Assembly: GCA_003222395.1 (NCBI GenBank)
Contig: QHWB01000064.1
Span: 1-64,000, forward strand
Source: Acidobacteriota bacterium
GTDB lineage: Bacteria > Acidobacteriota > Vicinamibacteria > Vicinamibacterales > CAVVIG01
DNA: 64,000 nt
Direction: 5' to 3'
Shown: positions 63,901 through 64,000 of the stretch, piece after piece
Layout of the letters: each line of letters begins with the position of its first letter
Position numbering within the stretch: position 1 is the first letter of the stretch
Notes under the pieces: generated by a model
What the model was told of the DNA's origin: nothing
The model's input: the letters and a program-made list of their open reading frames with translations, nothing else
Database searches by the model: none
Translations under genes and position numbers: made by a program

Positions 63901-64000
63901 GCGGCAACACGGTCGTGCGCGCGATGGTGAAGGACTGGCAGATCTCGGGAATCACGCAGTTCCGCTCGGGCCGTCCGCTCGGTTCGATTGGCGCCGCATG
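60933..64000 (+). CDS. TonB-dependent receptor, Oar-like (6), 3' end outside window
   Basis: 1022 codons, open to the last base. ATG 60933 follows GGGAG. Signal peptide (VGLLATTLLLLTPTISSAQ), carboxypeptidase-regulatory-like domain (GSIQGTVVDTSNAAIPGATVTATN...GFRTFVRDGIIVDA), plug with LPLVMNTGGPRDPTAFMFLMPGV and YVEGIPITNAVVQGEG, and most of the barrel (FWAQDNFKVRPNLTFNLGLRYD, ITQFRSGRPLG near the end). The missing part should be about 90-150 residues ending in Phe. It has no frameshift. Confidence 0.9.
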   Translation, partial: MPTVVGLLATTLLLLTPTISSAQIGGSGSIQGTVVDTSNAAIPGATVTATNVATGIATVRPTTEAGVYALMPLAPGQYRVTVSLDGFRTFVRDGIIVDALSVVGLNVTLEVGGITQEVVVTAASPPLATADARLGQTIRNEVYTALPLVMNTGGPRDPTAFMFLMPGVQSIGRWGNVMGGQDFTTDMYVEGIPITNAVVQGEGRNLSFGMSVEAIDQFQVETSGTAVMFSGQGASNYVVKSGTNIIHGGGFAYLRNKALDAKAFFAAVKPDDNQHEYGAMLGGPIRKNQAFFFMAYDGYRDRRQTDSVLTSIPTLAERNGDFSALPVTIYDPRTTRPNPNGTGFVRDPFPGNVIPQDRISSISRYFQSFLPTPTNAGLQSNYLGGALPISFNNKNVTAKVDLKVSARQQMSVLFAHGKRGQSTPFRGGTNPQTALPLPYTETRLVEEIPTSAQIRHTSVVSSRWVNQASLGFSRLSVPIFNATIDGQYPIKAGLRGLPPGEADSSFPEIAFAGPNAPTQWRGTDARAFTEYLNNYTVQDNLNWTHGKHATTFGAQAQRMDADERERTYGSLATFGFSNVQTAGFNAAGTLLTTTGNAYASFLLGELNATTVVQDSEVATSGRFYAYAFWAQDNFKVRPNLTFNLGLRYDIMKPYVEVHDRWSFLDPGLPNPAIGGYRGAIVFAGDGPNSCHCRTPIKTFYGAIGPRLGLAYSVNDRTVLRAAYGINYSRRGAVGGRAGARNGTGTLGFSANASFPSANGFDPAYNWNNGVPAYPPPPFFDPTLNTGFVAGRGTGGGVTYGDPEIGGRPPRYQNWNAGLQYGLARTLTFGATYAGSHGDFLGGSGRGFYANQLDPRYLVLGNLLTQPATPANIAAAQAIVSGVAMPYANFSGTIAQMLRPFPQYSGVTDVYGDVARSNYHSLQLTVEKRRSDDGLTVSLNYTFSRTTDNLAARTGYNFDQDWSVGANDQPHVWNAMVVYNVPFGADGRPGSGNTVVRAMVKDWQISGITQFRSGRPLGSIGAA

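Overview
The window looks like a piece of chromosome from a GC-rich member of the Acidobacteriota (probably the Vicinamibacteria side of the phylum). This rests on gene content, not on a marker gene. It carries six large TonB-dependent receptors of the Oar-like type (an N-terminal carboxypeptidase-regulatory-like domain, then plug and barrel), with no SusD partner. It also has two PQQ-dependent dehydrogenases, a sulfatase fused to TPR repeats, a pair of FG-GAP/ASPIC-UnbV secreted proteins and a LytS/LytTR two-component system. There is no rRNA and no complete tRNA.

Layout. 1-18.2 kb is an accessory graveyard: nested and truncated insertion sequences, a broken large serine recombinase element, an orphan AlpA regulator, a broken patatin gene, a broken beta-helix protein, HigBA and VapBC-type toxin-antitoxin pairs, and a tyrosine-integrase tail. 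Nearly every gene here has frameshifts. 16.8-30.4 kb is bounded by two identical 69-bp copies of the 3' half of a tRNA-Arg(ACG) gene, so it is probably an integrated block. Inside it are a TPR/LytS/LytTR operon (+) and a receptor/PQQ dehydrogenase/sulfatase-TPR operon (-). 30.4-42.8 kb holds a broken VapC at its edge, a broken amidohydrolase, a Tat-exported amidase, a second PQQ dehydrogenase, one intact IS with terminal inverted repeats, another receptor, and IS debris. 42.8-64 kb is mostly intact metabolism: a receptor/CRTAC/CRTAC-TPR operon and three more receptors, the last running off the window end. Two IS remnants interrupt this stretch.

How the parts work together (inference). The receptors import bulky ligands across the outer membrane. 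The periplasmic quinoprotein dehydrogenases oxidise alcohols or sugars and would pass electrons to quinone or cytochrome c. The sulfatase-like, amidase and amidohydrolase genes suggest scavenging of complex organic matter.

Most unusual signal. The three-gene serine-recombinase element and a second truncated copy both end exactly at the conserved Tyr-Asn/His codon pair near the 3' end of unrelated DDE transposase genes, at a TTGTA/TACAA core. A fourth junction at the same codon joins the tails of two different transposases head to head. This suggests a recombinase that uses a conserved transposase codon as its target. Also notable are two adjacent perfect hairpins with an identical 7-nt loop just upstream of that element.
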